From: Siniperca chuatsi
Taxonomy: Eukaryota > Chordata > Actinopteri > Centrarchiformes > Sinipercidae
Direction of reading: 5' to 3'
Length of the DNA stretch: 64,000 bases
NCBI RefSeq assembly: GCF_020085105.1
Contig: NC_058046.1
Location: 2,992,175-3,056,174 of the forward strand
Made by a program: the position numbers and the translations under genes. Of this stretch, positions 1 through 15,000 are shown piece by piece (within the stretch, counting starts at the first letter, position 1; each line of letters starts with the position of its first letter). The notes under the pieces are model-generated. The model was not told the origin of the DNA. It made no database searches and worked only from the letters and a program-made list of their open reading frames with translations.

Positions 1-3000
1 AGTGGTTGCTCACCCGAGCCACGTCTATCCACCTCTCCAGCAGCCTGGCTCTCTGGTTGGGCTTCAGCGTCGGGTTGCTCAGGCAGGTGGTGATGACACA
101 GTTGGTGACGGAGTTGAACTGGGCCACAGTGGCTCTGATGGTGGGAGCCAGGTGCTCCTTCCCCTTCTTATCCCGCTGAGACCAGATCCCCCCCAGGCAG
201 TGGTAGGGCACCACCTTCTTAAACAGATCCTGGACACAGAGAGAAACAGAGAGATGTGAAATATTAACAAAACAGTTTGAATACAGCGTTTGAATACTTT
301 ATTTTACGCACCAAACCAGTCATTTTGCAAGTGTTGAGCGAGTTAGTCCATATGATTATGTGGTTTCAAGCTGAGGCTGTTTTAAAGGGTAATTTCACAC
401 AGAAAGGTCAGTTTACTAGTCATCGGGAGTACCAATCAGCATGCAGCATGTTGCATTATGGGAGGTGAAGGATCCAGAGTTTTTGGAGCTTGACCCTGTC
501 TCCTGTGAATCTTTATGGATATGCAATACTAAGTCAATGGAGTGCCTCTTTGAATACTCTCCTTTGTGGTGGATTCAAGGAACATGAAGCAGGTTATTGA
601 AATGTCCTAAAACCGACGGCTGCATGAAAGGTTGGAAATCAATCAAAAAATAAATTGTAAGTTTTGGAAAATGATCAGCAGCGATTGACGTGCAATTTGA
701 GGTTAAACATGCAAAAGCACCGGCCTTCTATTAAACTGTTGTTTTAAATCCTGATATCATCAGTTTATTGCTCCTGTAAAGCCTGTAAAGGTGAAACGAT
801 TAGTTGATTAATAGATTAGTAAATTAGTCAACAGAAAAATAAACTATTTTGATAACCGATAAATCATTTTAGTAATTTTTTCAAGCAAAAATGGCAAACT
901 GAGTTTCTCCAATGTGCTGCTTTTCCTTGGCCATTGTGTAAACTGAATCTCTTTGTGTTTAAGACTGTTGGTTGGACAAAAAAAGAAAATGAAAATGTCC
1001 CCTTGGGCTTTAAGAAATTCTGGGTAATTTTTCAGACTAAACGGTTAATCTATCTATTAACCTGACCTACCTTTCACTGATTTGAATGCTAAACTGTCTG
1101 GGAAACTATAGAGTTACAGTGGAACAGAACAGAGGTTGAAAGAGACTACATCTGTTGATAAGGGAAAGGGAAACGTCCTCACCGCGTCCATGAGCGTGAA
1201 CTGCTCTGCCACCATGATGGGGTCAAACGACAGGAAACTAAAACCAGGAAGCTCGTCCTCAAAGCCACTCTCTTCCTGCGTAGCAAAAGGGCAGCCGATG
1301 TGTTCCCCTGAAGGGATAAAAAACAAACTTTTTCACAACACCGCCTCAACCTGAGCTCAACCTAAACACAGATCCTGCACTTCTTCTGTTTCAACACCTC
1401 ATCCTTTCTTTGACCTTGGTGTTTGTTTTTTACTCCCCACAGGATCTGAACATTTCACTCAGCGTTCAATCTCACTGTGTGCTGATGGTGACTGTCGACT
1501 AGTTCTTATCATTTGTACAACCAAACTGTTCTTTACAACAACGAGTATTACAACATGTGAACTGACATTATGTCTACAGCTACATGAAATGTGTAGACAA
1601 ATTGTTTAATCAAATTCTCAACATGAAAAACAAATCTAGCATTTCTCTCCTACATACATCTTTACATTGACTACAACTTTAGTTTGTACTGGGACCCCCT
1701 TATTCTGGAGTCCCTGCCCTGTTGTCCCTCTCCTGTCCTGCCTTCATACCATCAGGATCAGGCTCACACTGCTGTCGGCGGTGGAAGTGGGCCAGCAGGT
1801 TGCGGGCACGGCGCTCCAGGTCCGAGCCGGGGAAGTGGCGGTGAAGGTAGGACAGAAGCTGGTGCAGACAGTCGTAGTTCGGAGGGGTCCAGAAGTCCTC
1901 AGAGTACTGGTCCAGCCACGCGCCCAGGATGGACGAAACAGTGCTGCAACACACACAATCAAAGATGTTACGATATGAATATAAATTATACATCTGAGCT
2001 TATTTTAGTGTTGCAGTCAAGCTGTTTGGCTAAATATAAATGCCAAATACATTCTTCGAGTGAGGAAAGGTAACCTTGTTAAAGAAATAGTTCAACATTT
2101 TGGGAAATACATATTTTTGTGTTCTTTCAGAGAGTGAGATAACGAAATCTGAATCAATGTCATGTCGGTCTAAGTATGAGGGTGGAGTCAGGACGTGATA
2201 AGCCTAGCTTAGTGTAAAAGGGAAAACAGCTAGCCTGACTCTGTACAAAGCAAAAAAAAAACACCGTAGTTCATCATATTTCCCAAAATGTTGAATTAGT
2301 CCTTTAAAAAAAAAACATTTAAACGTCATTGCAGGCAGCTTTGACAGTAACTTTGAGCTGGTCCTTTGATTTTGAACTCTAACAATGCAAACAAGACATT
2401 TCTGAACCAATACTAGCATTTACAGTCGATTGAGCACCTGTTCTGTCGTCCTCATGTCAAATGCTAAAAATTATAAACGTAATGCTAACAAGCAATAATT
2501 TTGTTAGCATGAAATAAATATTAGAATTGACATGACATGACATAAGATAGGCTGTTTTCAAAAGGTATAAATAAAGTCATACTTTAGCATTAAGCTAAAG
2601 CTCGCTGCACTTCCTTGATTTTTAAAAATGAATTGAGAAACGCTAAAGGAAAACTGTACGTTTGTCAACCATGTTAATAAGACAACAGCTGCCCATAACC
2701 CTGGATTTCAGTGAGGCATGCTAATGCTGCTGAAATGGCAGCATTTACTTGTAACCCTTGGTTTCACTGAGTTATGCTAACATGGATGACATGGTAGCTG
2801 CTCCCAGTATTCATGGGTTTCACTGAGACATTTCAACAAACTATTTAACCTGAAGGCTGAATTAACTATGGCCTGTGGTTTCAACAAGCGATGCTAACAA
2901 TGCTAATGATCTGTTTTAGTAAAACTGAAGCTACAAAGGGCAGTAAAAGCTTAAGTGTTTTTCTCTGTGATTTATTCAATTTTTATCAGTTCAAGAACTG

Positions 3001-6000
3001 TGTTTTATCAAACTTGTGCAGAAACAGCCTCAGTCTGACAGGTGTCTAGCAAAGAAAAATAACCTGCTAAAACATCAAATCCTGTTGAAACCCCCTTTGA
3101 CCCGGGGAGGAGTGGGACGAGGCTCGGTGCTGTGAATGTACTCAGTGATTAATGTTGGCAGCAGACTCACTTTCTCAGCTCTGTGCAGTCGTCCTGCGAG
3201 ACTCTGTGCGCTGTGGCTGCAGGGACATTCTGGAGCTTGGCATACCTACAAAAAGACACACAAGCTCAGTCTCGTTCAACCAAGTTAATGAAAAAATAAC
3301 ATTTAAATTATGATAAAAAGAAAAAACATCATACACTGAACTTGAAATAAAGAGGACCTTGTGTACACAGGGAGAAAAAACACACCTATTTCTAATTTTC
3401 TTGATTTTCTGCTTTCATTCATCTTGTAAGAAAAGGCGTTTTTGTTAATGTGTTTGGAAATGGCACATATAATTATATGGCCCATGCATGACAGAAAACT
3501 TTAACCTACTGTAACCATTTATCAACCAACTAAATTTTTAGAAATGCCAAAAAAACAAAAAACAAATTATAGCTGGAGATCTTCCTTAGTAGCAATCTCT
3601 TTTTCACCAATAGCTAAAATCTACCAGAGTTTGTGATTGTGATTATATTTGTAGAAAATGACATTTTGACTTAAAATCAGCAATAAAGTTACAAATGTAA
3701 AAGAGAAGCACAAGTGAGTCAACAAGCCTGTAATAAAATAATAAAATGAAAGCCATTTAAAACTTACAGAAACAGAAATTAATGTTTAAGGAAGCAATGC
3801 TTAAAGAAACACATATTCCTTGTTGGGGATGATGTTACAGTAAGTTTGTCATTTTATCAAACATTTATGTTCCTTTTCAATAAATGTTACTAAATTGGCA
3901 CAAGCTACCTGTCTATGTTTAACTTATTTGAACAATTAAGTATTCGAAAGGCAAAGACGAAGCAGCAAAAACCAGTTTCTTGTTTCAAGTTTTGTAGCTG
4001 CTGAACAGGAAAAGAAAAAGTGTTGAAGCTTGTGTGAAGCGGTGATTTTGATTTTTAAAGGGCTGAAGACGTAAAATTAGAGAAGAGTCTGAAAAAACCT
4101 TTAATCATCTTGTAACCAGACGGTGTAGTCCCTCATTCGTCCAGGAGTCTTCTATCGCAGAAAAGGATGGGAACTAGAAATTTAAGCTAGTCTGTGTTAC
4201 ATAAGCCCCGCCCTCAGGAAGGAATCTACCTGAGTATCTGTTAATAGCTAGTTTCACCTGAAACTGACCTAATTGTTTCCAAGATGGCCCAGTAATCAGT
4301 AATCAGGCCTATTGTTTTTCTAGCTGCACCTCCCTCATCACTGTTAAGTACCTGGTTAGCATGTGATTGGCTTGACCAAGGTGCTAATACACTGTGATAG
4401 ACTTTGGGCAGATTGAATCTCAGACCACCATTTCTGTTCAAAGAGGGGTTTTCTTTTTTCACAAAAATGGCTTCCTTGAAGGTGAAGATTCTAAGTAGAG
4501 AGAAGAGTTGGTTTGGTGTCAAGGAAGCCATTTTTGTGACAGTGTATTAGCACCTTGGTGCTGATTACTGGGCCATCTTGGAAACAATTAGGTCAGTTTC
4601 AGGTGAAACTAGCTATTAACAGATACTCAGGTAGATTCCTTCCTGAGGGCGGGGCTTATGTAACACAGACTAGCTTAAATTTCTAGTTCCCGTCCCATTT
4701 TTTCACAATTGAGAATGACTTCCGGATGGGAGCCGAAACGTCTTGATTCTGAAAACAGTGTCCAGATGACTACGACTGAAACCTTTTCTACCATCTTGTA
4801 AGATTTCTCCCCCAGGCAGAGAACCAGGGGTGTCACACTGTACCTGTGGAGCAGGAGATCCAGCACCTGCTTGGTGGTGGCGAAGGAGCGGTAGGTGCAG
4901 AGGAAGATGGTGACGTAGGTGGAGTCTTTGCCTCTGAACGCTGACACCATGTACTCCACCAGCCTCTCCAGGGTGCCGGCCTTGATCGTCCGCACCTTGC
5001 AGGTCTCGTAGAGGCTCAGGGCTGAGTCCGTCTCCACGCCCAGCCATCGCTGCCCCTTACTGGCCGACTGGTGAAGCTGCACCTTCCTCAGCGTGATGGT
5101 GAAGATGGCGTCGTCTTCGGCCTCCTCGCCGATCTCCTGCGTCGAGCTCTACAAGACAGAGGAGACGGAAATTGAGACATTTAACTCCAACTAACAGCCT
5201 CAGTTATTGGCTTATCTTTGTTATATCCTTAACTTTAGTGCTACAAGTCCTGGTGAATTTATATTTGTTGGAACAAGCTTTTCAAATATCTGCTTAGAGC
5301 AGATTAGAGGGAGTTGAAGGCAGAGGAAAGATGCCACCCTTACCGTGCCGAACGGCGAGTTAAAAATGTCCGACATCTCATTTTGGGACGAAACCCTTTA
5401 ATTATGACCATCTGTGTAAGCTGGCCCTCTTCTTTTTTGGTCTCTCTCTCCCTCTCTGAGTCATACTTTGTGAATCATGTGCGTGGCCGTGCACAAACAA
5501 ACAATAGCTTGTTACTAAACAGAGCTTACTGGATAACTGGCACTACAATACAAGCTGCAGCCTGTATATACCCAACAGGGAATTAATACAAGCCGCTTGT
5601 TGCATCAATGAGCGCTCTGTAGGCTTTTGCATGTCACCATCACGGCACTTTGTTGTTGTTTTCTCCTGAACATGAAAAACAAAAATGCAACAAGCCACGA
5701 AAAGAACGCAGTGGTGTTGACAGAGATAGTTTCATTGATCATTGCGACTGTCAGCAACAGTCGTGCGTGCAACCCACATCAGCACTGCTGAATGTTACCC
5801 AACGGAAACTAATCGTTGGATTACAAAACTAAACTCTACTTAAACTCTGCTTAAAGAGTAAAACCAGATCTTTCCTGATCATTTACTTTAAAAGACAGAA
5901 CTCTGAACTAGAGCTGCGACAATTAGTCGATTAATCCATTGACGGAAAATTAACCAGCAACTATTTTGATTATGATTTTTGCAACTTCTCCAGAGTAAGG

Positions 6001-9000
6001 GATTTGGATTTTGGACTGTTGTTCGGACACAACAAGACAACAATATCTTCATACATTTTATAGATTAAACCACTAATTGAGACAATTGGTAGGTTAATCG
6101 ATAATGAAAATAATCAGTAGTTGCAGCCACCTGCAATGAAAAGTGGGACTTCGACAACAGCTACATCTGTATAAGCACTAAGAGTTGTTTATGAATATTA
6201 ATATATAATAACATTTTTAGGTCTTTACAAGAGCTGGGCAATAACTCATGATTAGTGGATTACTTGATTAGCCGATCGCCAGTAAATTGATCTGCAATTA
6301 TTTTGATAAACAATTCATCATTTTTTGTCTGTTTTGTCTGACGTGATGCAAACTGTAGCACAGTTCACTGCACTGAACATCAGTTTTAATGCTTTATATG
6401 TAAAAATGTGTATACATTTGTGATTTTATGATATATAGATACATCAATACTATGTACTATGTCTCATACTATTTTTTTTTATCAGTATTAACATGAATAC
6501 ATAAAAAGGTACTGAAGGTATGTCTACTTGTTGAAATGGAGACTTCATTTGCACAAAAGACTGAACAAACACTGAAAACAGAAAAACACCAGCTGTCTGT
6601 GAACACCAAACCGAAACCAGTCACCGCATCGACTGGGAAGGGGTCATTGATACTGTGATATTGATTTTAAAGGCCTTTGTTCATTCCATACTGTGTTTTT
6701 GGTGCTAGTGTTAATAGAAAAGATACCAAAAAGCTTGACTTTGTTAAATTCTTTAGACAAATTGGTGATTATCTGCACTTAAATTCTTGAAACTGAATTT
6801 GTCTTATTGTCATTGGAATTTGGACTGGGGAAATAAACTTGTAGTACTTAAGATAAGGTATAATCATTAAAAAAAAATATTCCAACTTGCAACTATCTCT
6901 TATATTTCCAAAATAGAGCGCTTCTGGTCTACTTTAATACTCTTAAACCTAATACTAACAGCTAAAAGCCTAATAGTTGATACTCTAAAGGACTAAAGCC
7001 GCCTGCTATCACTTTACAAAATCTCAGTCTACATTTCGTACAGCTCAGTAGCACAACTTTCAAGTAGCGTATAACTAATTTTGTAAGTCCTCAAATGTGA
7101 CAAAGAGAACAGTTTATCACACAGCAGCATGTGCTTCCAATCAGCAGATTGTATCACATATCTAACCTAAACAGCCGAGTTACAGTAGTGTGAGTCATTA
7201 AGGCCTCGATGGAGGAATGGCATGTAATCTGGCGTGCCACAGTCATCTGTCACGTCCTCTTGTAGTGCATCCTGGGAGTCAGTCATCACAGTCCATTTCC
7301 AAGGCTCAGTGTGACTCCCTGCTTCACTGCCTACTTATTTTGGTCGGGATCTATTCGGTAACATCTCAGTCAACGCCAAGTCCCTCTGTTGTGTCTTTGT
7401 TACCATGGAGACAAGCAAAAATGAGGATGGCTGTGAATTTGGAAAGCCGGTGTAATGAGTGATACAGTATCTTCAAGCACTGTTCAAAACTGTTCTTATA
7501 TTTAAGTTCCATGTTGTGTGGACATGATAAAGAAGTTAAAGATATGAATTTAAACCTATGAGTATTCAGACAGAGACTGTCACACAGGGTTTCCTGACCG
7601 TTCACATTCACAAAAAGAGAAAATACAAAATAAGCAGAGCCAGAACACAAGTGAACTGGACAAAGTCAACGAAATGACATCAGATAGGATAAACTACAAA
7701 ATACCAAGGAACATGTTGACTCCAAGCATGTTTCAATAAGGTGGTTTTGTCAGGTTGCACAACTCTTCTCCAACACGTCACGCTTCATTCCCCGACTGTT
7801 TTCAACTAACTTGCCTCAGTCAGGGTGGTTTCTGAAGTTGTTTCTGGTTTTCTTTAGGTCGAATCCAGAAATTAGTCGGGAAATTTAATGAGGAACTAGA
7901 TTTGAAGCCGTTTCTGAAGAGTTTAAAATGACATTTGCTCTCAAAAACGTGAATCTTTGGAGAACAATGTGAATTTCAGTTAAACAAGGGATGCACTGAG
8001 GTCCACTGAAGACTGACTGATATAAATTAGTTTGGATTTCCATATGTACATGAGTATACTGTGTTTTTAAAAATTAGTTTTCAGAGTAGAATTTGCTATT
8101 TTGTACTGATGTAGATTCAACCTGTTTACCTAGAGATGGACAAAGATAAAATACTGCATTTCATAAAACAATATTTTGAAACGTTGGTTGTAATGTTGCT
8201 TTTATGGACATTTATATTTTTCTTATAAACAAGGAATAAACATGATTGTAATGTTGTTTTGAATACCTTGTATTTATTGGGATTAATAAGTCACGTGACT
8301 AACCGATGGAACGTCCCTGATGAAGGCAAGATGGATGAAAATGTTTGGGGTATAAAGCATGATATATATTGGAGTTGTGTGATGTGTTTAATTTGAATAG
8401 ACTCGGACTGAAGCTCACATTGGTCTGCACTTTGCTGTGAGTGCGTTGGAAGCTGGAAACGGTGGGGTAGTCTAGAGCTGAAACAATTAGCAGATTAATC
8501 AATTAGTCAGTCAACAGAAAATTAAACAGCAACGATTTTCATTTTTTAATGAAAGATTAGATGGGAGTATTTGCTAGTTTTCTAAGTCTTCTATGTTAGT
8601 AAACAGAGTGTCTGAGTTTTGGACTGCTGATCGGACAAAGCAAGACATCTGAAGACGTCACCTTGGGCTCTGGGAAATCATAATATCAAATAATTTTTTG
8701 CCAATTTACAGACCAAACAATTAATTGAATACAACTGGTGTATTAATTGATAATGAAAATGAGTTAGTTGCAGCTCAGGTAGCAACAAGACTATTGAAAC
8801 ATAACACAGCTCCTCCAAAAAGAGAGTAAGATAATAAAAAATAATCTCAACAATCTACAAGAAACACCTCAAAACACAAGAGATAACAAACAGAAGAAAG
8901 CTGAAGCTGTTCCACATGCTTGAAAAACAACAATATTGTTCTTAAACACAAGAAAAAAAAGACTGGAGTGAAAATAAAGGCACAGAAACTGGTTCTAACT

Positions 9001-12000
9001 GGGAGCTCAAACCTCTGCCCACTAAACAAGATGCTGGTGACTCACGTGACGTCCCTGTTTCAACAAAAACTGAAAAAGTTAAAGCAAACTTTTCCCACTA
9101 CGATCAGAACAATGAAGACTAAAGCTTACGCAGAAGGTGAACTTCAGTAACCCCAGCAGAGATCCTTACAGAGTGTGTTACAGAGGGAGGCTGTGTGTGA
9201 CAGATGAACTTGGACAAACCCCTGGACTGTTGTAAATCGTGTACAGTATAATGGCTGGGGCACAGCTGCAGCGGAGGGCCTTGACAGCAGGAGAGGTGCT
9301 TATCAGCCAAAACACAGAGGCTGCGCTGCTATCACTTCGAGCCCTGAAAAATGCAGCGCTCAAGGGCAGCGCCTCGCTCCGTCCGCCGAGTCAATTCCCA
9401 CCATAATGCTCCTATTCATCCCTGTTCCAGTGTGCACGAGTGTTGCCATGATAACCAAACTCTCACTGCTACTTGAACAAAACACTGAACGATCAATACT
9501 TTAAAGAGAAGGGTTCGGTGTCACCTCAAAAGGCCTGAATGGAAAGAACGGAACAAATAAAAGCTGAGACTTTTGAATGCTGCAACATTAAAATATCCAA
9601 AATCCAAAAAAAGGTCGAAACAAGCAGAAACATGTAAAGACACGAAGTAAAGACCAAAAGTTTTTCTGTTAACAGAGAGTCAGGAAGCAGGTGAGAGTGT
9701 TTTCTAGCCAGGAATCTCACAGCTGACAAGGGCTTTAGTTTGTAGGTTGGTCTTAAATTCGAAGAACGCAATTTACACTTGCAGCTGGTGATGAGGGACT
9801 CTTCTCTCACAGAGTCTTTCTACATGTTTGTTTGGACCAGCCCTGGATTTGCATTACATTTCTGAAGTGAATAAGATGAAACCTCTCTGGGCACTTTGCT
9901 CTTTCAGCAAGTGTCGGACTCCAGCGGCTGAACAAGCCACAACCGTGTTGAACTGGATCCCAGTGCAACTAAATTTACTGACAAAGTCGATAAGAAACTG
10001 TAAAGTGTAAATAAGAGGGAATTCCCTCTGAAGTGTGGACAGGAAGTTAGTCCACTGTCTCCTTTTAAATTTAGGTTCGTCTCACATTCCTTCAGCCTGA
10101 CTCAGTGCTTAGTCAACCGGACCGCCACCATCCTGGTTACAAACACACTGGAAGTGGCAACTAAAGACAGGCAGCCTTCTCAGCACCCTGGTTCAACAAG
10201 CTGGATATTTTGGCAAAATCTTTACTTACATAACATAAGACAAAAGACGGTTTTAAAAAAAAATGCAGCTCAATGTTATTATATTTGCATTTTTGATTGC
10301 TGGCGGAGAATGCGGCTTCGTTGGAAATCACTGACTCCACCGCTTCGTGTAATTCTCAGCTCTGTGATCTCTCGTCATTCCTGAAATTTAAAGATCTAAA
10401 TTTGGATTAAGAGAATCCAGAGCTAAATTTTACTCCCACTGGGAACCCATGATCTCCTCTTTAGACGCCTGTCATCTGACAAGATGTAACTCGTCTCTCT
10501 TTCCCCAACTTCTTTCTTTTCTTTCTTCTTCTGTGTTAACATTTGTTTACCTACCTTTTTGTATTAGTCCTGCTCAATTTGTCACTTATCTTGAATAAGT
10601 CTGTATTCTTGGAGTACTTTGAATAATGTTGACCAGGGCTGGCAGGAAAGGGATGATGGAGGCGTGGGTGAAGGGGTAGTGGGAAATGCTTTTCATCGCC
10701 TTGTACTCAATTTTCTTTTTCGCATTTGTCTTCAATAAAGCCCTTAAAAAAGATGGTTGAGACCATAATAAAATAACTACATCTGATAAATTGCAAAACA
10801 AAAATACAGCGGCTCACAATATGTTTCAGACATTTATGAAAAACAACACTTAGCATCTAATGTCTGCTATTAAAAAGGTGAAGGGTCCTCACTCAGTGCT
10901 TTGAGGCTGTAGATTCACTCGTTACTTGAGGTGTTTTGACTCCGTCACCTCCTCTGTCATCCAAACCTCTGGCCTCTACAGTACGCCGCTGAAAGCTCTC
11001 ATTATTAGTCGTGGTCTTTAAGCCATAAAATCACAAATGTTCAGGGTTTCCAGCAGGGAACACTGGGTAACCTAGAACACTGCTTTCTGAACACGAGACA
11101 CTAAAAACGTTTAAAACAAAGGCACTGATGGCTTGTATTTATAGAAACCTATTTACCCTTTGTTGTCAAGAACTATGTAGCTAAACAAACTGCATCCCAG
11201 CCTGATTTTTATTTACTTCAACAGAGATTGGTCTAAATCTAGTCACCACATGTTCCCGCGTTTAACGAAACTGTGTCAGAAAGTATTTACAGTAAAACTA
11301 TAAAGGATTGTTTTAATCAAGATGTATGAGATGGGTGGTGGTTTTAAAATCAGGGCAAATTAAATACTGAAAACTAAGTAATCAACTACCGAAAAGTGCA
11401 ACGTTACTGTCTTAACAGCCTGAATATATAGTTACATGGTACACCAAGCAACTTCAACAAGTTTCTGCCAAACCAACAGTCACACTCTTTTGTCTGACAG
11501 CAGAAGAGCCACTTATAATCTATAAATGGGTGTCTATTAATAGGTGACAATGATAATGACGTTTTAATTTAAAAAATCTTGCACTGCGCAGTATCTGCTA
11601 AATGTCAGAAATATAAATATAACGGACTGGATGTTAAACGCAATGTAAAACTTTAAAGTTATCTAATTCAACTCTGAAATGAATATTCTGTTCAGTGTTT
11701 CTTGGCTCGTCGTGTGAGTTTTGGAATAAAATCAGAAAATGAGAAAACTCCGGCAGGGTCCACAGAAATGTCTGGCATCCAGAGTCAGCCTCCTCCACAC
11801 TCGCTCCAACAGTTATCAGATCTACATTCACCTACACCATCCTGACCATGAATGACCATGAATGTACATGTGGGCTGGAGGAATGCGAGGCGAATAAAAG
11901 TGTCAGCAGAGAGTGATGAGGCAGAGAAAAGGAAATAAGTTTCCAGACAGAAGAAAAGGGAAATTTATTAAACAGTCAGTCAGTCAGACGTAAACCATAC

Positions 12001-15000
12001 ATCTAACATGATGGTGTTTTCTCATTTACCACACTTACATGTCAACTGTCTAAAACTGCAGAAATCTCACTTTCTTTGCACTTTTTTGTACAACACACAG
12101 ACATTACATGACTTGATTCTACGTTTAAAGGCACGTCATGTCTCCCATGATCTTCCTTTGCATTTAACAATTGGCCGATTCATCTTCCTTAAACTAACCC
12201 CGATAGAAATTCATCTGTTTCTGTGAGTATTAATATTTAAAAACCCACAGTGGTTGAAAAAAATCTCGTGCTGAATTCTGACCACAGCAATTTCTCAATC
12301 ACAGCAGGCACTAATCTTCATCTCAGAAGGGAAACAGTTTTCTGTCTTCGGCCTGCAAATTAACCTGCATGATGCTTCTGTCGCTGTTGTGCAACCAGAA
12401 CTGAATTCCTCACAAAGGCCATTAGAGATAAATAAGATTCCTCAGAGCTTTCCACAGAGATACAGGGACACATTCATGTGACACATTCATGTTCCACTGC
12501 GTGCAGTACTGGCACTGAAAACGTGCCACAGATACTGCAGCGATACTGCGACAACAAAGTCCGACGTGTCAGGAAACACGAGCAGTTAGACGATCAGACA
12601 GGTTGTAACAAGCCGAGTGTTGTAAATCACTTTATTCTGAGGTAAGACCAAAAGTGAACGCAGCCAAAACATCTCTAATAGTTCCTCACGACACAAGGAA
12701 AACTGTGGTAAGTCTGGTAGAGCAGAAAAAATGGTAAATGGCTGCATTTATATAGCATTTTAATCCAAAGTGCTTTAGAATTTGTCGCCAAACAAGTTTT
12801 TCTTCTGTGTTTCTTACCTATTTTTAGTGGTCGCCTTGTCCCCAGATCTCAGACATGAACTTGATGAGCACAAAGTTATTACAACTGATGGGAATGATGG
12901 CTAAAACTACAAAAATAAGACCCAGGTTACGGAAGTTAAATGTTTAGGGGAGTGACATAGAGATGTCAACACCTCACAAACTCCAAGCCTCACCCTCAGT
13001 CTTAACAACAGGCTGAACTTTTGGCTGACCTGCTCATCGGTTCAGAAATCACAATTCTGCATAACAAACGTCCCATTTTGATATCTGATGCTGCACAGTC
13101 GGTTTACACAGTCACCTGGCACCGGAACAGACTAAAACAAACATACAGGGACAAAAGTAAAACCTCGTTCTCAGCCAAATCCCCTCAAGGCCGAAACAGC
13201 GCTCTGGGAGTGTGTTCGGAGGCGTCTGCCAAATTATGGCGCTCATCAACAGAAAACACACCTGCCTCAATAGCGACGGCCCTATATGACCCTTAGAAAG
13301 CCCCTCACAGCCGAGCTCTAAATGTAGATCAGCGGGGAAACTCCCAGTGGAAAGAGAAAACCTGCCCCCAAAACAGTCAACACCTAAACAAAGCCAACAA
13401 TAGCTCACGTCCATTACAACCCTGTAGCACAAGCCAGTGACTTCCCCTCGCTAACAATGACTGCTGAAAGCCAGTGAGATCATTTGGATGCGGGGCAAGA
13501 GACAAAAGAGCAGAGGGGGGTGTAACCAAGTGTTCAGAAACCTCCTCAGCGGTCTAAATATTGAGGCAGCGTGGCCTCAGCAAGCACAAACCTTGTTCAC
13601 TGAAATCCTCATCGTACGAGAGCCGGTTAAATGGCTAAATGTCATCCTCCTTTTTCAAATTGATTGAAACCTTTATACAAACACAGGGGAAACTCACTGA
13701 CAGCAAGCTTTCTTTTGGAAAATATAAAAGAGTGTAATTATAAAATTAAAAAGACTAAGAGTCTACAGCCATGCTAGCGGCTACCTACAATGCCATCCCT
13801 AGAGCCGCCCCGCTAGCATGGCTAAAAAGTAGTTATTGGGAAAATTTAATAAACTTTAATCCAAAGAAAGTAGCTAAAATGTGAAAAGGGCAAATACAAG
13901 ACAACAGCTAAAAGAGAACTACGATAAAGGACAAAGATGTCAATTAACCAGCACCTATGTGATAGAAATGCTCTATTTATATTTCTGTAAAGGGTACACT
14001 GAAGAGTAGTATGGCTATCACCAGCAATCAAAAAATCATCAATCTTTTCTACTCAACAACCTTTCTCTCTTTTCCTTCTTCTCTTTGAGCAAACATGCAT
14101 AAAACCACCACCACACCAGCAGCGCTTTCTCTGCATCTAAGCTAATCTCAAAGGTTCTGGATAATTTCTTTTTCCAAATTACCACCAACACAAAGAGTCT
14201 ATTTCTGCCTTCGTTTGTGCCTCTTCCAGCCAGAGACTGACATGAACAGATTTTTCTGTGAAATTAAGTTGACAGATAAAGCCGTGGGCCAAAGAACAAC
14301 TGATTAGATTTTGGAGAAGACCTCAATCCACATTTCCTGCCATCGGATTATTATTTTTATTTAGCTGTAATTTCAGATATATTCCAAATCTTCCGGGCTT
14401 GTTTACAGTGTCAAGAAATCACTGTCAATTCAAAGTGACGGGACTTAGTATAACAGAACGTTGCAGCAGGTTTGTTTTCTTTCAAGTGCCTTCTAGTTAT
14501 TTGTACTTTGTACTTATTTGTCTCGCCCACACAGTTTGTTATATTTTCTCTCTTTTTTCACCAGTGGCACACACACATAAAAACTAAACCTTGATTTAAC
14601 CCGTGGCTAAATGCTCTCCTCTCCGTGCGCTGCCTAAAACTGGGTGACGGAGCTATTGTGACAGGTATTAGTAATACACGCCAGCAGCTAAACTGGCTTT
14701 GTCAACCATTATCAATCACCAACATGCATGTACAGAGTTTCATTAGGAGAATAAACCTCTTATCTTTCATTGGAGTCTGGTGGGGATTCTGGCAGTGACC
14801 TCGTCCCAGTTTCTTTTAATTTGACCGAACTCTTGTACATAGGTGTTCACCCTGTTCACATACAACTGCTTTTCCTTGAACTGATATTTGTGCTGAAACA
14901 ATTAATCAGTTGGTTGACTGATGACCAAATTATTTAGCAAGTGAACATACTAAACTGCAGCTTCTGAAATAAGAGTATTAACTAGTTTTCCATCATTTCA

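Noticed and set aside
1667..2073. Plus-strand ORFs opposite the ralgds exon
   Set aside because: Shadow frames of the minus-strand exon 1750-1943, which has clear RalGDS homology.
4675..4843. Extension of the ralgds exon through its donor
   Set aside because: The phase of the next exon and homology require splicing at 4844; the extension is intron and family D sequence.
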